The position numbers and the translations under genes are program-made. This document shows positions 34,464-42,945 of a DNA stretch of 44,283 nt, piece after piece. Every line of letters starts with the position of its first letter. The stretch's first letter is position 1. Location of the stretch: positions 17,081 through 61,363 of the forward strand of contig NZ_KB912696.1 of NCBI RefSeq assembly GCF_000383795.1, given 5' to 3'. The DNA comes from Saccharomonospora saliphila YIM 90502. Its GTDB lineage: Bacteria; Actinomycetota; Actinomycetes; Mycobacteriales; Pseudonocardiaceae. Below the pieces are notes generated by a model. That model worked only from the letters and a program-made list of their open reading frames with translations, was not told the DNA's origin and made no database searches.

Positions 34464-35014
34464 CGCGTGTGGTCCTCGTCGGTCCTCCCGGCGCCGGTAA
34501 GGGTACGCAGGCGGCGGCGCTGTCCGACCGTCTCGGCGTTCCGCACATCTCGACCGGCGACCTGTTCCGCGGACACGTGGGTCAGCAGACTCCGCTCGGC
34601 CAGGAGGCCAAGCGATACCTCGACTCGGGTGAGCTCGTTCCGGACTCGGTGACCAACGAGATGGTGCGAGAGCGCCTGACGGAGCCGGACGCCGCGAACG
34701 GCTTCCTGCTCGACGGGTTCCCACGAAACACGAAGCAGGCCGAGGTGCTGGGCGGGATGCTCGCGGAGAAGGACACCGCGCTGGACGCGGTGGTCGAGCT
34801 CCAGGTGCCCGAGGACCAGCTCGTGGCACGTCTCCTTGACCGTGGACGCACGGATGACACCGAGGACGTGATCCGGCGCAGGCAGCAGGTGTATCGCTCG
34901 GAGACCGCGCCGTTGCTGGAGTTCTACTCCGACATCGTGGTGCCGGTGGACGGCGTCGGCGACATCGACGAAGTGTCCACGCGCGTGCTCGACGCGCTCG
35001 GCAAGCGCGCGTGA
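34460..35014 (+). CDS. adk: Adenylate kinase
   Basis: Converts ATP + AMP to 2 ADP. ATG at 34460 within the secY stop; 184 aa, the short form without the long zinc or LID domain. P-loop GPPGAGKGT at 8-16, AMP-site STGDLFR, DGFPRN, and RGRTDD in the short lid. Coupled to map by GTGA. Confidence 0.97.
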   Translation: MTRVVLVGPPGAGKGTQAAALSDRLGVPHISTGDLFRGHVGQQTPLGQEAKRYLDSGELVPDSVTNEMVRERLTEPDAANGFLLDGFPRNTKQAEVLGGMLAEKDTALDAVVELQVPEDQLVARLLDRGRTDDTEDVIRRRQQVYRSETAPLLEFYSDIVVPVDGVGDIDEVSTRVLDALGKRA

Positions 35015-35838
35015 TCCGTCTCGGCCCTGTGTTTCGCATGTTCCGACGTCGCAGTGTGATCGAGGTCAAGACGCCGGGCGAGCTCGACGCGATGCGCGAG
35101 GCCGGTCTGGTGGTGGCGCGCACGTTGGCACGTGTGCGCGCGGCGGCCGTCCCCGGCGCTACTACCGGCGAGCTCGACGAGCTGGCCGAGCAGACGATCC
35201 GGGACGCCGGCGCGGTGCCGTCGTTCCAGGGCTACCACGGGTTTCCCGCATCGATCTGCGCGTCGGTGAACGAGCAGGTCGTGCACGGCATCCCCTCGCG
35301 TGATCGTGTGCTCGGCGAGGGCGACCTGCTCTCGGTGGACTGTGGCGCGATTCTGGACGGCTGGCACGGTGACTCGGCGGTGACGATAGAGGTCGGCGAG
35401 GTGTCGGCCTTGGACCGCGCGCTGTCCGAGGCCACTCGTGCGGCGATGCTCGCGGGCATCCAGGCTGTGCGTGCGGGCGCGCGGCTGACCGACATCTCCC
35501 ACTCGATCGAGACTGAGGCGCGGCGTGTGGCGGGAGAGCACGGTGTCGACTACGGGATGATCGCCGAGTACGGCGGCCACGGCATCGGGCGGGAGATGCA
35601 CATGGACCCGTTCCTGCCGAACGTGGGCAAACCCGGTCGGGGCCCGAAGCTGGCGGTGGGCATGGCGCTCGCGATCGAGCCGATGTTGACGGGTGGCTCG
35701 TCGGAGACGGTCGAGCTCGAGGACGGGTGGACGGTGATCACCGCGGATGGCTCCCGTGCCGCTCACTGGGAACACACGGTGGCGATCACCGAGGACGGCC
35801 CGTGGGTGCTCACCGCGCCGGACGAGAACAACGTTTAG
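35011..35838 (+). CDS. map: Methionine aminopeptidase type I
   Basis: Removes the initiator methionine. GTG at 35011 overlapping the adk stop; an ATG at 35038 is an alternative. 275 aa. Metal ligands are all present: Asp110, Asp121, His190, Glu223, Glu254 (VDCG, HGDS, GGHGIGR, IEPML, WEH). The stop codon TAG (35836-35838) lies inside a copy of the dispersed palindrome. Confidence 0.97.
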   Translation: MIRLGPVFRMFRRRSVIEVKTPGELDAMREAGLVVARTLARVRAAAVPGATTGELDELAEQTIRDAGAVPSFQGYHGFPASICASVNEQVVHGIPSRDRVLGEGDLLSVDCGAILDGWHGDSAVTIEVGEVSALDRALSEATRAAMLAGIQAVRAGARLTDISHSIETEARRVAGEHGVDYGMIAEYGGHGIGREMHMDPFLPNVGKPGRGPKLAVGMALAIEPMLTGGSSETVELEDGWTVITADGSRAAHWEHTVAITEDGPWVLTAPDENNV

Positions 35839-35849
35839 CCCGCTAACCG
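35832..35849. repeat. Dispersed palindrome copy 6, overlapping the map stop
   Basis: CGTTTAGCCCGCTAACCG. The TAG of TTTAGC is the map stop codon. Arms TTAGC/GCTAA are a paired variant (A-T instead of C-G) of the TTCGC/GCGAA form. Confidence 0.7.
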
Positions 35850-36070
35850 TGGTCGGCCCTCGTGCCCGGTGCCCAGAGTCGTCGTTGCCGGAGAAGCTGG
35901 TTCTCGCTCCGCCTCGTGCGATGGGAGGGCGGCGGGCGGCGCGTTTCGCCCGCGAAACGCGGTGATGGCCGGGCGCCGCCTCGGCACACGCCGACACCGG
36001 TCGGCGTTTCGGACACGCACAGTGGCGGCGTGACTCCAGAGGCGGTTCCGCGTGGCCCCGGTGGATCGGC
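35850..36070 (+). other. Intergenic region between map and infA
   Basis: About 220 nt with one further perfect palindrome (35941-35960) and no gene. The palindromes at both sides may act as terminators of secY-adk-map. Confidence 0.55.
35941..35960. repeat. Dispersed palindrome copy 7
   Basis: GCGTTTCGCCCGCGAAACGC, a perfect palindrome with 9-bp arms around CC; the best single match to the family consensus together with the copy in truA. Confidence 0.75.
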
Positions 36071-36212
36071 TTGACAACCAGTGCGTACACTGTCTAGTTG
36101 GCGTGCTCTTCACGCCGGTCCCGTCGTGCTCGCGTCGAGTGGCAGGACCGGCGTGACGTGTGTGCCACCCAGGCAAGCACTCAACGCTCACCGATCACGA
36201 AACGCGGAGTAC
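36071..36212 (+). promoter_or_regulatory. infA promoter and structured leader
   Basis: Perfect -35 TTGACA (36071-36076); the best -10 at 17 nt is CTAGTT (36094-36099), which is imperfect. The leader contains perfect 12-bp inverted arms (36110-36121 and 36145-36156) with a 23-nt loop. infA begins at 36213 with only GGAG 3 nt before the ATG. Confidence 0.6.
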
Positions 36213-36434
36213 ATGGCGAAGAAAGACGGGGCCATCGAGGTCGAGGGTCGCGTGATCGAGCCGCTCCCCAACGCGATGTTTCGAGTCGAGTTGGAGAACG
36301 GTCACAAGGTCCTCGCGCACATCAGCGGCAAGATGCGACAGCACTACATCCGCATCCTGCCGGAAGACCGGGTCGTCGTGGAGCTCTCGCCCTACGACTT
36401 GTCTCGCGGACGCATCGTCTACCGCTACAAGTGA
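36213..36434 (+). CDS. infA: Translation initiation factor IF-1
   Basis: Binds the A site of the 30S subunit during initiation. ATG at 36213 ([20 protein letters not shown]); 73 aa, one S1/OB domain, standard length. Frames from 36081 only prefix leader sequence. It heads the infA-rpmJ-alpha operon. Confidence 0.98.
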   Translation: MAKKDGAIEVEGRVIEPLPNAMFRVELENGHKVLAHISGKMRQHYIRILPEDRVVVELSPYDLSRGRIVYRYK

Positions 36435-36509
36435 CCGCGTGAGTGTGGTGGAGGGCGACCTCCGCCAGGGGGCGCGCAGCAACTCAGCACGAGCAGGAGA
36501 GCAGGAGAC

Positions 36510-36623
36510 GTGAAGGTCAAGCCGAGCGTCAAGAGGATCTGCGACAAGTGCCAGATCGTCCGCCGCCACGGGCGGATCATGGTGATCTGCGACAACCTCC
36601 GGCACAAGCAGCGCCAGGGTTGA
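36510..36623 (+). CDS. rpmJ: 50S ribosomal protein L36
   Basis: 37 aa from GTG at 36510 ([21 protein letters not shown]), AGGAGA upstream. Cys11, Cys14, Cys27 and His32 form the zinc ribbon, so this is the C+ zinc form. Lies between infA and rpsM as in most bacteria. Confidence 0.96.
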   Translation: MKVKPSVKRICDKCQIVRRHGRIMVICDNLRHKQRQG

Positions 36624-36841
36624 TCGCGGCACTTGTTCAGGTGTTCTGACGCCGAACACCGAACCACAGCGCCTCCCCGCACCTGCCGGGCCGACCGGTG
36701 CCTCACCGGCGGCCGGGCCCACCCCCGGGCTTCGGGCCGGGGCCGGGACACCGCCCGCGCGAGCGGGCGGACGACGGCGAGTCGTCCCGGGACGGGCGGG
36801 GAGCACACCCGAAGACGGACAACGAAGGAGCACGAGCGCCA
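36624..36841 (+). promoter_or_regulatory. rpsM (alpha operon) leader with serial hairpins
   Basis: 218-nt spacer. Three successive stems: 36724-36741 with a TTCG tetraloop and one mismatch; 36751-36770, 8 bp with a GCGA tetraloop; 36770-36786, 6 bp. The placement matches that of the S4-controlled alpha leader of enterobacteria, though the sequence does not. GAAGGAG near 36824 is the rpsM ribosome site. Confidence 0.5.
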
Positions 36842-37222
36842 ATGGCACGACTCGCTGGCGTCGACCTCCCCCGCGAGAAGCGGCTGGAGATCGCGCTGAC
36901 CTACATCTACGGCATCGGCCGTACCCGCTCCCGGGAAGTGATCGCCGCTACCGACCTCGGCGCGGACACCCGCGTTCGGGATCTCAGCGACGACGACCTG
37001 GTGAAACTGCGGGATCACATCGAGGAGAACTTCAGGGTCGAAGGTGACCTTCGGCGCGAGGTGAACGCCGACATCCGGCGCAAGATCGAAATCGGGTGCT
37101 ACGAGGGTTTGCGGTGGCGCCGTGGGCTGCCCGTCCGGGGCCAGCGCACCAAGACCAACGCCCGGACCCGGAAGGGCCCGAAGAAGACGGTCGCCGGCAA
37201 GAAGAAGGCGGGCAAGAAGTGA
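36842..37222 (+). CDS. rpsM: 30S ribosomal protein S13
   Basis: Head protein contacting tRNA and 50S bridges. ATG at 36842 ([14 protein letters not shown]); 126 aa. [16 protein letters not shown] helix-two-turns-helix region and [19 protein letters not shown] are conserved; basic tail. A 200-nt spacer follows before rpsK, which is unusually long for this pair. Confidence 0.98.
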   Translation: MARLAGVDLPREKRLEIALTYIYGIGRTRSREVIAATDLGADTRVRDLSDDDLVKLRDHIEENFRVEGDLRREVNADIRRKIEIGCYEGLRWRRGLPVRGQRTKTNARTRKGPKKTVAGKKKAGKK

Positions 37223-37407
37223 GCGTCCGCGACAGGCGAGGCGTGCGTTCCGCGGCGGTACAGCGTCGCCGGTCTGCTTCTCGCATGTCGCCGAGGGCGC
37301 TCTACGCCCGGCCGATGGCGCTGCGCCAGCTGTACACCGACGCCGGGACGATCATCCGGCGTGGTCAGCACGAAGCCGCGATCGCTCACCAACAGAACTC
37401 GCGCTAG
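37219..37407 (+). CDS. Possible small ORF between rpsM and rpsK
   Basis: GTG at 37219 overlaps the rpsM stop (GTGA) and the frame runs 62 codons to TAG at 37405-37407, filling most of the spacer. The product is basic ([20 protein letters not shown]...) with a less biased second half from Met at 37285 on. Third-position GC (about 80% by eye) is lower than in neighbouring genes. It could be chance; no family recognised. Confidence 0.25.
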   Translation: MSVRDRRGVRSAAVQRRRSASRMSPRALYARPMALRQLYTDAGTIIRRGQHEAAIAHQQNSR

Positions 37408-37422
37408 AGGAGAAACCCGACC

Positions 37423-37827
37423 ATGCCACCCAAGAGCCGTACGGCCGGAACCAAGAAGGTCCGGCGCAGGGAAAAGAAGAACGTCGCTCACGGGCACGCC
37501 CACATCAAGAGCACGTTCAACAACACGATCGTGTCGATCACCGACCCCAACGGCGCGGTGATCTCCTGGGCGTCGTCCGGGCACGTGGGCTTCAAGGGCT
37601 CGCGGAAGTCGACACCGTTCGCCGCGCAGATGGCGGCCGAGAACGCCGCCCGCAAGGCCACCGAGCACGGCATGAAGAAGGTCGACGTGTTCGTCAAGGG
37701 CCCCGGCTCCGGCCGGGAGACGGCGATCCGTTCGCTTCAGGCCGCGGGCCTCGAGGTCGGCACCATCCAGGACGTGACCCCGCAGCCGCACAACGGCTGC
37801 CGCCCCCCGAAGCGGCGCCGGGTCTGA
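37423..37827 (+). CDS. rpsK: 30S ribosomal protein S11
   Basis: Platform protein near the E site. ATG at 37423; 134 aa. Basic N-terminus, [18 protein letters not shown], and C-terminal [18 protein letters not shown], all typical. rpsD begins 23 nt downstream. Confidence 0.98.
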   Translation: MPPKSRTAGTKKVRRREKKNVAHGHAHIKSTFNNTIVSITDPNGAVISWASSGHVGFKGSRKSTPFAAQMAAENAARKATEHGMKKVDVFVKGPGSGRETAIRSLQAAGLEVGTIQDVTPQPHNGCRPPKRRRV

Positions 37828-37850
37828 GGAACGGGGAGGAGTAGAAACAC

Positions 37851-38456
37851 ATGGCTCGTTACACCGGCCCCGCGACCCGTCTTTCGCGTCGCCTCAAGGT
37901 CGATCTCGTCGGCGGCGACAAGGCCTTCGAGCGCCGTCCGTACCCGCCGGGCCAGCACGGCCGCGGCAGGGTCAAGGAGAGCGAATACCTGCTCCAGCTT
38001 CAGGAGAAGCAGAAGGCGCGGCACACCTACGGCATCGTCGAGCGCCAGTTCCGGCGCTACTACGAGGAGGCCGCGCGGCGCACCGGCAAGACCGGTGAGA
38101 ACCTGCTGCAGATCCTCGAGTCGCGGCTGGACAACGTCGTGTACCGCGCGGGCATCGCGCGGACTCGGAGGCAGGCGCGTCAGCTCGTCAGCCACGGCCA
38201 CTTCATGGTCAACGGCGAGAACGTCAACGTTCCGAGCTACCGCGTGACCAAGTTCGACATCATCGACGTGCGGCCGAAGTCGTTGCAGATGCTGCCGTTC
38301 GTCGCGGCCAAGGAGGCGCTGGGCGAGCGCCCGGTGCCCGGCTGGCTCCAGGTCGTGCCGTCGAACCTGCGCATCCTCGTGCACCAGCTGCCCGAGCGCG
38401 CGCAGATCGAGGTTCCCGTGCAGGAACAGCTGATCGTCGAGTTCTACTCGAAGTGA
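37851..38456 (+). CDS. rpsD: 30S ribosomal protein S4, zinc-free form
   Basis: Assembly initiator and mRNA-entry protein; represses the alpha operon in E. coli. ATG at 37851; 201 aa. The N-terminus ([15 protein letters not shown]) lacks the Cys cluster of C+ S4 proteins, so no zinc is bound. The S4 RNA-binding domain is at about 92-155 ([13 protein letters not shown]). Followed by a GC-rich hairpin spacer. Confidence 0.97.
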   Translation: MARYTGPATRLSRRLKVDLVGGDKAFERRPYPPGQHGRGRVKESEYLLQLQEKQKARHTYGIVERQFRRYYEEAARRTGKTGENLLQILESRLDNVVYRAGIARTRRQARQLVSHGHFMVNGENVNVPSYRVTKFDIIDVRPKSLQMLPFVAAKEALGERPVPGWLQVVPSNLRILVHQLPERAQIEVPVQEQLIVEFYSK

Positions 38457-38488
38457 TCCGGCACCGGCCGTCGGCCGGACCGGGTCGG

Positions 38489-38515
38489 GCGGCGGCGCCC
38501 CGAGCGCGCCGCCGC
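38489..38515 (+). promoter_or_regulatory. Hairpin in the rpsD-rpoA spacer
   Basis: Perfect 10-bp arms (38489-38498 and 38506-38515) with a 7-nt loop, without a T-run. Could tune rpoA relative to the ribosomal genes or mark an mRNA processing site. Confidence 0.5.
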
Positions 38516-38571
38516 TACGCCACACCTATCGGCGTCATATGGCGGGCGCCGGCAGGAAAGGAAGAAGGACA

Positions 38572-39636
38572 GTGCTGATTTCCCAGCGGCCGACTCTCGG
38601 CGAGGAGACGGTCAACGAGACGCGCTCCCGGTTCACGATCGAACCGCTCGAGCCCGGCTTCGGCTACACCCTGGGCAACTCGTTGCGGCGGACCTTGCTG
38701 TCGTCGATCCCCGGCGCCGCGGTCACGAGCATCCGCATCGACGGTGTGCTGCACGAGTTCACCACCGTCCCGGGTGTCAAGGAAGACGTCACCGAGATCA
38801 TCCTGAACCTCAAGGAGCTCGTCGTCTCCTCCGAGGAGGACGAGCCGGTCACGATGTACCTGCGCAAGCAGGGCCCCGGTGAGGTCACCGCAGCCGACAT
38901 CGTGCCTCCGGCCGGAGTCACGGTGCACAACCCGGATCTGCGCATCGCCTCGCTGAACGGCAAGGGCAAGCTCGAGATCGAGCTCGTCGTGGAGCGCGGT
39001 CGCGGTTACGTCCCCGCACTGCAGAACAAGCAGGCCGGCGCGGAGATCGGGCGCATCCCGATCGACTCGATCTACTCGCCGGTGCTGAAGGTGACCTACA
39101 AGGTCGAGGCGACGCGTGTCGAGCAGCGGACCGACTTCGACAAGTTGATCCTGGACGTCGAGACCAAGCCGTCCATGACGCCGCGGGACGCCGTCGCGTC
39201 GGCGGGCAAGACCCTGGTCGAGCTGTTCGGCCTCGCCCGCGAACTCAACGTCGACGCCGAGGGCATCGAGATCGGGCCGTCGCCGCAGGAGGCGGACACG
39301 ATCGCCGCCTACGCGATGCCGATCGAGGACCTCGACCTGACGGTGCGGTCGTACAACTGCCTGAAGCGCGAGGGAATCCACACGGTCGGGGAGCTGGTGT
39401 CCCGCAGCGAGGCGGACCTGCTCGACATCCGCAACTTCGGCGCCAAGTCGATCGACGAGGTCAAGATGAAGCTCGTCGGCCTCGGTCTGACGCTGAAGGA
39501 CAGCCCGCCCGGATTCGACCCCACTGCTGCTGCGTCCACGTACGAGGGCGAGACGTGGGGTGCGGAGACCGCGACCGGTCTCCCGGACACTGGCCCCGAC
39601 GACGGCCAGGACTACGCAGAGACGGAGCAGCTGTAA
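38572..39636 (+). CDS. rpoA: DNA-directed RNA polymerase alpha subunit
   Basis: Dimer scaffold of RNA polymerase. GTG at 38572 ([12 protein letters not shown]), preferred to the frame from 38539, which adds a basic leader without family support. 354 aa. N-terminal domain to about 235 ([20 protein letters not shown]), linker, then C-terminal domain ([18 protein letters not shown]; about 255-325). The actinobacterial tail ends YAETEQL. Confidence 0.97.
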   Translation: MLISQRPTLGEETVNETRSRFTIEPLEPGFGYTLGNSLRRTLLSSIPGAAVTSIRIDGVLHEFTTVPGVKEDVTEIILNLKELVVSSEEDEPVTMYLRKQGPGEVTAADIVPPAGVTVHNPDLRIASLNGKGKLEIELVVERGRGYVPALQNKQAGAEIGRIPIDSIYSPVLKVTYKVEATRVEQRTDFDKLILDVETKPSMTPRDAVASAGKTLVELFGLARELNVDAEGIEIGPSPQEADTIAAYAMPIEDLDLTVRSYNCLKREGIHTVGELVSRSEADLLDIRNFGAKSIDEVKMKLVGLGLTLKDSPPGFDPTAAASTYEGETWGAETATGLPDTGPDDGQDYAETEQL

Positions 39637-39675
39637 GTGGTCTTGCGGCTCTAAGAAGCTGAACGAGGAGAACCG

Positions 39676-40239
39676 ATGCCCACCCCCACCAAGGGACCCC
39701 GTCTCGGCGGATCGCCCGCGCACGAGCGGCTGATGTTGGCCAACCTGGCGACGTCGTTGTTCGAGCACGGCAAGATCACGACGACCGAGGCCAAGGCGAA
39801 GCGCGTGCGCCCGCTCGCCGAGAAGCTGATCACCAAGGCGAAGCGCGGTGATCTGCACAACCGGCGTCAGATCATGCGGGTCATCCGGGACAAGGATGTC
39901 GTGCACAAGCTGATGGCCGAGATCGGTCCCTTCTTCGTCGACCGCAACGGCGGTTACGTGCGTATCACCAAGACGCTGCCGCGCAAGGGTGACAACGCGC
40001 CGATGGCCGTGATCGAGCTGGTCTCGGAGAAGACGGCGACTTCCGAGGCCGAGGCCGCGAGGAAGACGACGTTCGCCAAGGACCAGGCTCCGAAGCAGGA
40101 GGAGAAGGTCGAGGAGGCCAAGGAGGAGGACCAGGACGCCGAGGCGCCCGCGTCCGCCACCGACCAGGCCACCGCGGACCCCGCCGAGGGTGCCGAGACG
40201 CCTGCCGAGGAGGCGAGCGACAAGAAGGACGAGTCCTGA
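39676..40239 (+). CDS. rplQ: 50S ribosomal protein L17
   Basis: L17 lies near the tunnel exit. ATG at 39676 ([20 protein letters not shown]), GAGGAGAA upstream; 187 aa. Residues 1-118 are the conserved core; the rest is a Glu/Ala/Lys-rich actinobacterial extension. Last gene of the alpha operon; its stop (40237-40239) overlaps the proposed truA CTG start. Confidence 0.97.
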   Translation: MPTPTKGPRLGGSPAHERLMLANLATSLFEHGKITTTEAKAKRVRPLAEKLITKAKRGDLHNRRQIMRVIRDKDVVHKLMAEIGPFFVDRNGGYVRITKTLPRKGDNAPMAVIELVSEKTATSEAEAARKTTFAKDQAPKQEEKVEEAKEEDQDAEAPASATDQATADPAEGAETPAEEASDKKDES

Positions 40240-41162
40240 CATCCGCGAGTCCTCTGAACGAGCCCGCCGTCCCCACCGGGGAGGGCGGGCTCGTTCGTCT
40301 GCGTCTGGATCTGACTTACGACGGCACGGACTTCTCCGGTTGGGCTCGCCAGCCCGACCGTCGCACCGTGCAGGGCGTCCTCGAGGACGCCCTGGCCAAG
40401 CAGCCTCCAGGCGCGTCGGCAGTCACCCCGGTCGTCGTAGCAGGCCGCACGGACGCTGGTGTCCACGCCACCGGCCAGGTCGTCCACGTGGACGTGACGC
40501 GTTTCGCGGGCGAAACGCGGGTGGGTCGCATTCCTGTGGACGCCGACGGCATCGCGGACCTGAAGCGAGCACGGTACCGCCTGAACCGCGTTTTGCCCGC
40601 AGACGTTCGTGTAGTGGCGATGGAGCGCGCGCCTGCTGGTTTCGACGCACGCTTTTCGGCCGCTAAACGTCATTACCGGTACCAGGTCTCAGACGCCCCG
40701 TGGGGTGTCTCTCCCCTGCGGCGCCGCGACACGTTGGCCTGGAACAGGCCGTTGTCGGTAGAGGCCATGAATCAGGCTGCTTCTCGGCTCGTCGGGCTAC
40801 ACGACTTCGCGGCGTTCTGCAAACAGCGCGAAGGGGCCACGACGGTCCGCGAGCTGCTGGGTTTGCGTTGGGAACGCGTGGACGAGCACGAAGTGCACCT
40901 CAACGTCTCGGCTGATGCCTTCTGTCACTCGATGGTGCGTAGTTTGGTCGGCGCTCTGCTCTTCGTGGGGGATGGGCGTCGGGACGCAGAATGGCCAGCC
41001 GAATTGCTGGAATCGCGCGTCCGCAGTAGCACCGTGGCGCCCCCGCATGGTCTGACCCTTGTGCGCGTCGATTACCCACCCGATGACGAACTGGCGCGGC
41101 GCGCGGAGCACACCCGCAACGTGCGTACGGTCGAGTCTTCGACGGGTCAGACGGCGCCCTGA
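40236..41162 (+). CDS. truA: tRNA pseudouridine synthase A, non-canonical start
   Basis: Makes pseudouridine 38-40 in tRNA anticodon arms. The essential first strand [16 protein letters not shown] is encoded upstream of 40368, yet this frame has no ATG, GTG or TTG between a stop near 39990 and the GTG at 40368, which falls inside the conserved RTVQG motif. I propose CTG at 40236, which overlaps the rplQ stop and has GAAGGA 6 nt upstream (308 aa). CTG at 40254 or 40299 are alternatives. Catalytic Asp is in [12 protein letters not shown] (residue 73 in this numbering). A copy of the dispersed palindrome lies in frame, encoding RFAGETR. The 3' end overlaps the convergent gene by 16 nt. Confidence 0.9.
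   Translation: MTSASPLNEPAVPTGEGGLVRLRLDLTYDGTDFSGWARQPDRRTVQGVLEDALAKQPPGASAVTPVVVAGRTDAGVHATGQVVHVDVTRFAGETRVGRIPVDADGIADLKRARYRLNRVLPADVRVVAMERAPAGFDARFSAAKRHYRYQVSDAPWGVSPLRRRDTLAWNRPLSVEAMNQAASRLVGLHDFAAFCKQREGATTVRELLGLRWERVDEHEVHLNVSADAFCHSMVRSLVGALLFVGDGRRDAEWPAELLESRVRSSTVAPPHGLTLVRVDYPPDDELARRAEHTRNVRTVESSTGQTAP
40256..40296 (+). terminator. Hairpin after rplQ overlapping the truA 5' end
   Basis: 13-bp perfect outer arms (40256-40268 and 40284-40296), one mismatch, then 5 inner pairs (40270-40274 with 40278-40282) and a 3-nt loop. It has terminator strength and sits 16 nt after the rplQ stop, but it also covers codons of the presumed truA N-terminus. Confidence 0.75.
40499..40518. 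repeat. Dispersed palindrome copy 8, inside truA
   Basis: GCGTTTCGCGGGCGAAACGC, perfect 9-bp arms around GG. It is read in frame as part of TruA (RFAGETR) right after the VVHVDV strand. Confidence 0.75.
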
Positions 41163-42046
41163 GCCACCCGGACTTCGTCCAAGATCCGTCGGTAATCACC
41201 GGCTAGCTTTTCCGCTGTCACGATCACGAAACGCCAGCCCTCGGCTCTCAGGCGCTTACGCCGGGCCTTGTCGCGTCGGAGCTGCTTTTTCGTTCGATGC
41301 CAGACACCGTCGTATTCGATTGCGGTCCGCGTCTCGGCAAGGGCGAGGTCCAGACGTGCGACCTCCCGTCCAGCCTTGAGAATGCGGTACTGAGGAAGGG
41401 GGTTGAGGCCCGCTGTTCTGAGAACCACCCGCAATTCGGACTCGGGTAAAGACTCGGCCCGTTGGTCCGACATGCTCAGCGCTGCTCGAGCGAGCCGAAT
41501 GCCGCGGTTTCGGCGCCGATACAACGCTGTTTTGAGCTTCGACTGTGAAACGAGTCCCGCGCGCAGCAAGGCGTCGAGGTCGGGTACGGCCGTGCGCAAT
41601 CTGCGCACCCATCCGCGTGTGCGGGGCGAATGCCTGAGTAGGACGTCCAATGCCACTCGGCACGGCCGAGCGATACGAATCCCTCGCCAAGGCCGGGTCT
41701 CGTGACGTCGTACAGTGGTGCGCCGCACGCGAACGCCCGCGAGAGGGCCGAAGCGCCACTTTTCGGGAACGACGAATTCGACAGGATCTTCCGGACGCGC
41801 CAGTGCCACACCCAGCACGGTCGCGGCGGAGCGGCCGGTGAGAACCGCTTGTTTGGGGACGATCAGGGCCGCACCTCGACATCGCAATTCGTGAGTGACC
41901 GGGACGTGCGCTGGCACGTAGACGTCCTGAAACAGCCGGCGGAACCGTGGACCTCGGAGCTGCGCCTCGGTGACGTATCCGGCGGCGCGCGCAGCGGATC
42001 CGCGGAAGACATCGGTGATGTCGGGAGGAGTGGCGTTCTTGCGCAT
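41147..42046 (-). CDS. DUF559-type nuclease-like protein with AbiEi-like N-terminus
   Basis: The ATG at 42046 (MRKNATPPDITDVFRG) fits the family N-terminus; no clear ribosome site, so the start is uncertain and frames run to 42157. 299 aa. The N-terminal third looks like the winged-helix/AbiEi-type segment common in actinobacterial proteins (AAGYVTEAQLRG, RLFQDVYVPA). The C-terminal part has the PD-(D/E)XK pattern of DUF559/Vsr-like enzymes: ESELRVVLRTAG, RLDLAL, IEYDG-x-WHR, then a basic helix and GWRFVIVT. Codon use is less GC3-biased than its neighbours, hinting at transfer. Many copies of this family exist in actinobacteria; function unknown. Confidence 0.75.
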   Translation of the reverse strand: MRKNATPPDITDVFRGSAARAAGYVTEAQLRGPRFRRLFQDVYVPAHVPVTHELRCRGAALIVPKQAVLTGRSAATVLGVALARPEDPVEFVVPEKWRFGPLAGVRVRRTTVRRHETRPWRGIRIARPCRVALDVLLRHSPRTRGWVRRLRTAVPDLDALLRAGLVSQSKLKTALYRRRNRGIRLARAALSMSDQRAESLPESELRVVLRTAGLNPLPQYRILKAGREVARLDLALAETRTAIEYDGVWHRTKKQLRRDKARRKRLRAEGWRFVIVTAEKLAGDYRRILDEVRVAQGAV

Positions 42047-42222
42047 AGACGCCAGGATGGCCGGTCGCAGCGGATTTGTGGCGTCGTGATCGCGAGCTGT
42101 CCACAGCCCGAAAGTTGTCCACAGGTCCGCTACCACTATGAGCCGTGCCGGCGACATCGTGTCCCGGCAACCTCAGAACACGGTTCGCGGGCTAACCGTG
42201 GCAGGGACCGGACCCGGGACGG
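42047..42222. other. Intergenic region left of the ESX-linked genes
   Basis: 176 nt between two minus-strand genes. It contains one palindrome copy (42179-42200) and must hold the promoter of the DUF559-type gene. No further structure recognised. Confidence 0.5.
42179..42200. repeat. Dispersed palindrome copy 9
   Basis: 10-base arms (42179-42188 and 42191-42200) around GG with one mismatch. Lies 22 nt beyond the stop of the gene at 42223-42945, a position suited to a terminator. Confidence 0.65.
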
Positions 42223-42945
42223 TTAGTCGCCGCGGCGGACAGGACCGAGGATTTGCTGCTCCTTCGACGTGGTCACCAAGCGGAGGGGGCGCCACAGATT
42301 CCGTCCGAGCGCGACGACCTGGTCGTCCTTGAGCGTCGTCAGCTGCCGCATCATCTGCGGGGGCAACCGCCAGATCCGCCCGGCCAGCTCCGCCTGTCCG
42401 GCCGGGAGCCGCTGCATCAACACGAGGTCGGCCGCGTTCGCCAGCGCACCGGCCTGCGGGTGCAGGTAGGGCAACACGTAGATCGTGGTCTGCCACGGCG
42501 ACCGTGGGGGGAAAAGATCCTGGGGAGTCGGACCCCCGTCGTGCACCACGAGCAGCGGTGCGTCCTCCGACGGCCTGGGGAGCTCCACGGGAGACAACCG
42601 TCGGATCTGTACCAGCGGCGTGGGCTGACCGTTCGGCTGCTGTCCCGCCGCCTGCGACAACACGTGCCAGGCCGTGGGCCGTCCTGTCGCGACGACGATC
42701 CACGCGCCGACGGCCATCGCTCGCAGCGCGACCTGCCGTGCCAGGTACAGCCCACCGACCAGCACGATCCGGGTGGGAGCCGACCGCAGCGCCGAGACCG
42801 TGAGCGGCTCGCCCTGCAGGCCGGAGCCGAGCACGATCCCACCCCTGTCGCCCGACGGACTGATCGCGTCGAGCAGTTCGGGATCGACGACGAACTCGGG
42901 AGCCACACCAGGGGAATCGGTCGTGTCGTGCACGCGTGTGCTCAT
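42223..42945 (-). CDS. Unknown protein translationally coupled to eccE
   Basis: ATG at 42945 overlaps the eccE stop by 4 nt and has GGGAGGGA in front; 240 aa. Alternating beta and alpha segments (RIVLVGGLYLARQVALRAM, AWIVVATGRPTAWHVL, DAPLLVVHDGG, TTIYVLPYL) suggest a Rossmann- or P-loop-like alpha/beta fold without a visible nucleotide motif. The coupling argues that it works with the T7SS apparatus. I do not recognise the family. Confidence 0.7.
   Translation of the reverse strand: MSTRVHDTTDSPGVAPEFVVDPELLDAISPSGDRGGIVLGSGLQGEPLTVSALRSAPTRIVLVGGLYLARQVALRAMAVGAWIVVATGRPTAWHVLSQAAGQQPNGQPTPLVQIRRLSPVELPRPSEDAPLLVVHDGGPTPQDLFPPRSPWQTTIYVLPYLHPQAGALANAADLVLMQRLPAGQAELAGRIWRLPPQMMRQLTTLKDDQVVALGRNLWRPLRLVTTSKEQQILGPVRRGD

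Noticed and set aside
40368-41162. truA starting at GTG 40368
   Set aside because: Would delete the conserved YDGT-FSGW strand and cut into the TVQG motif.
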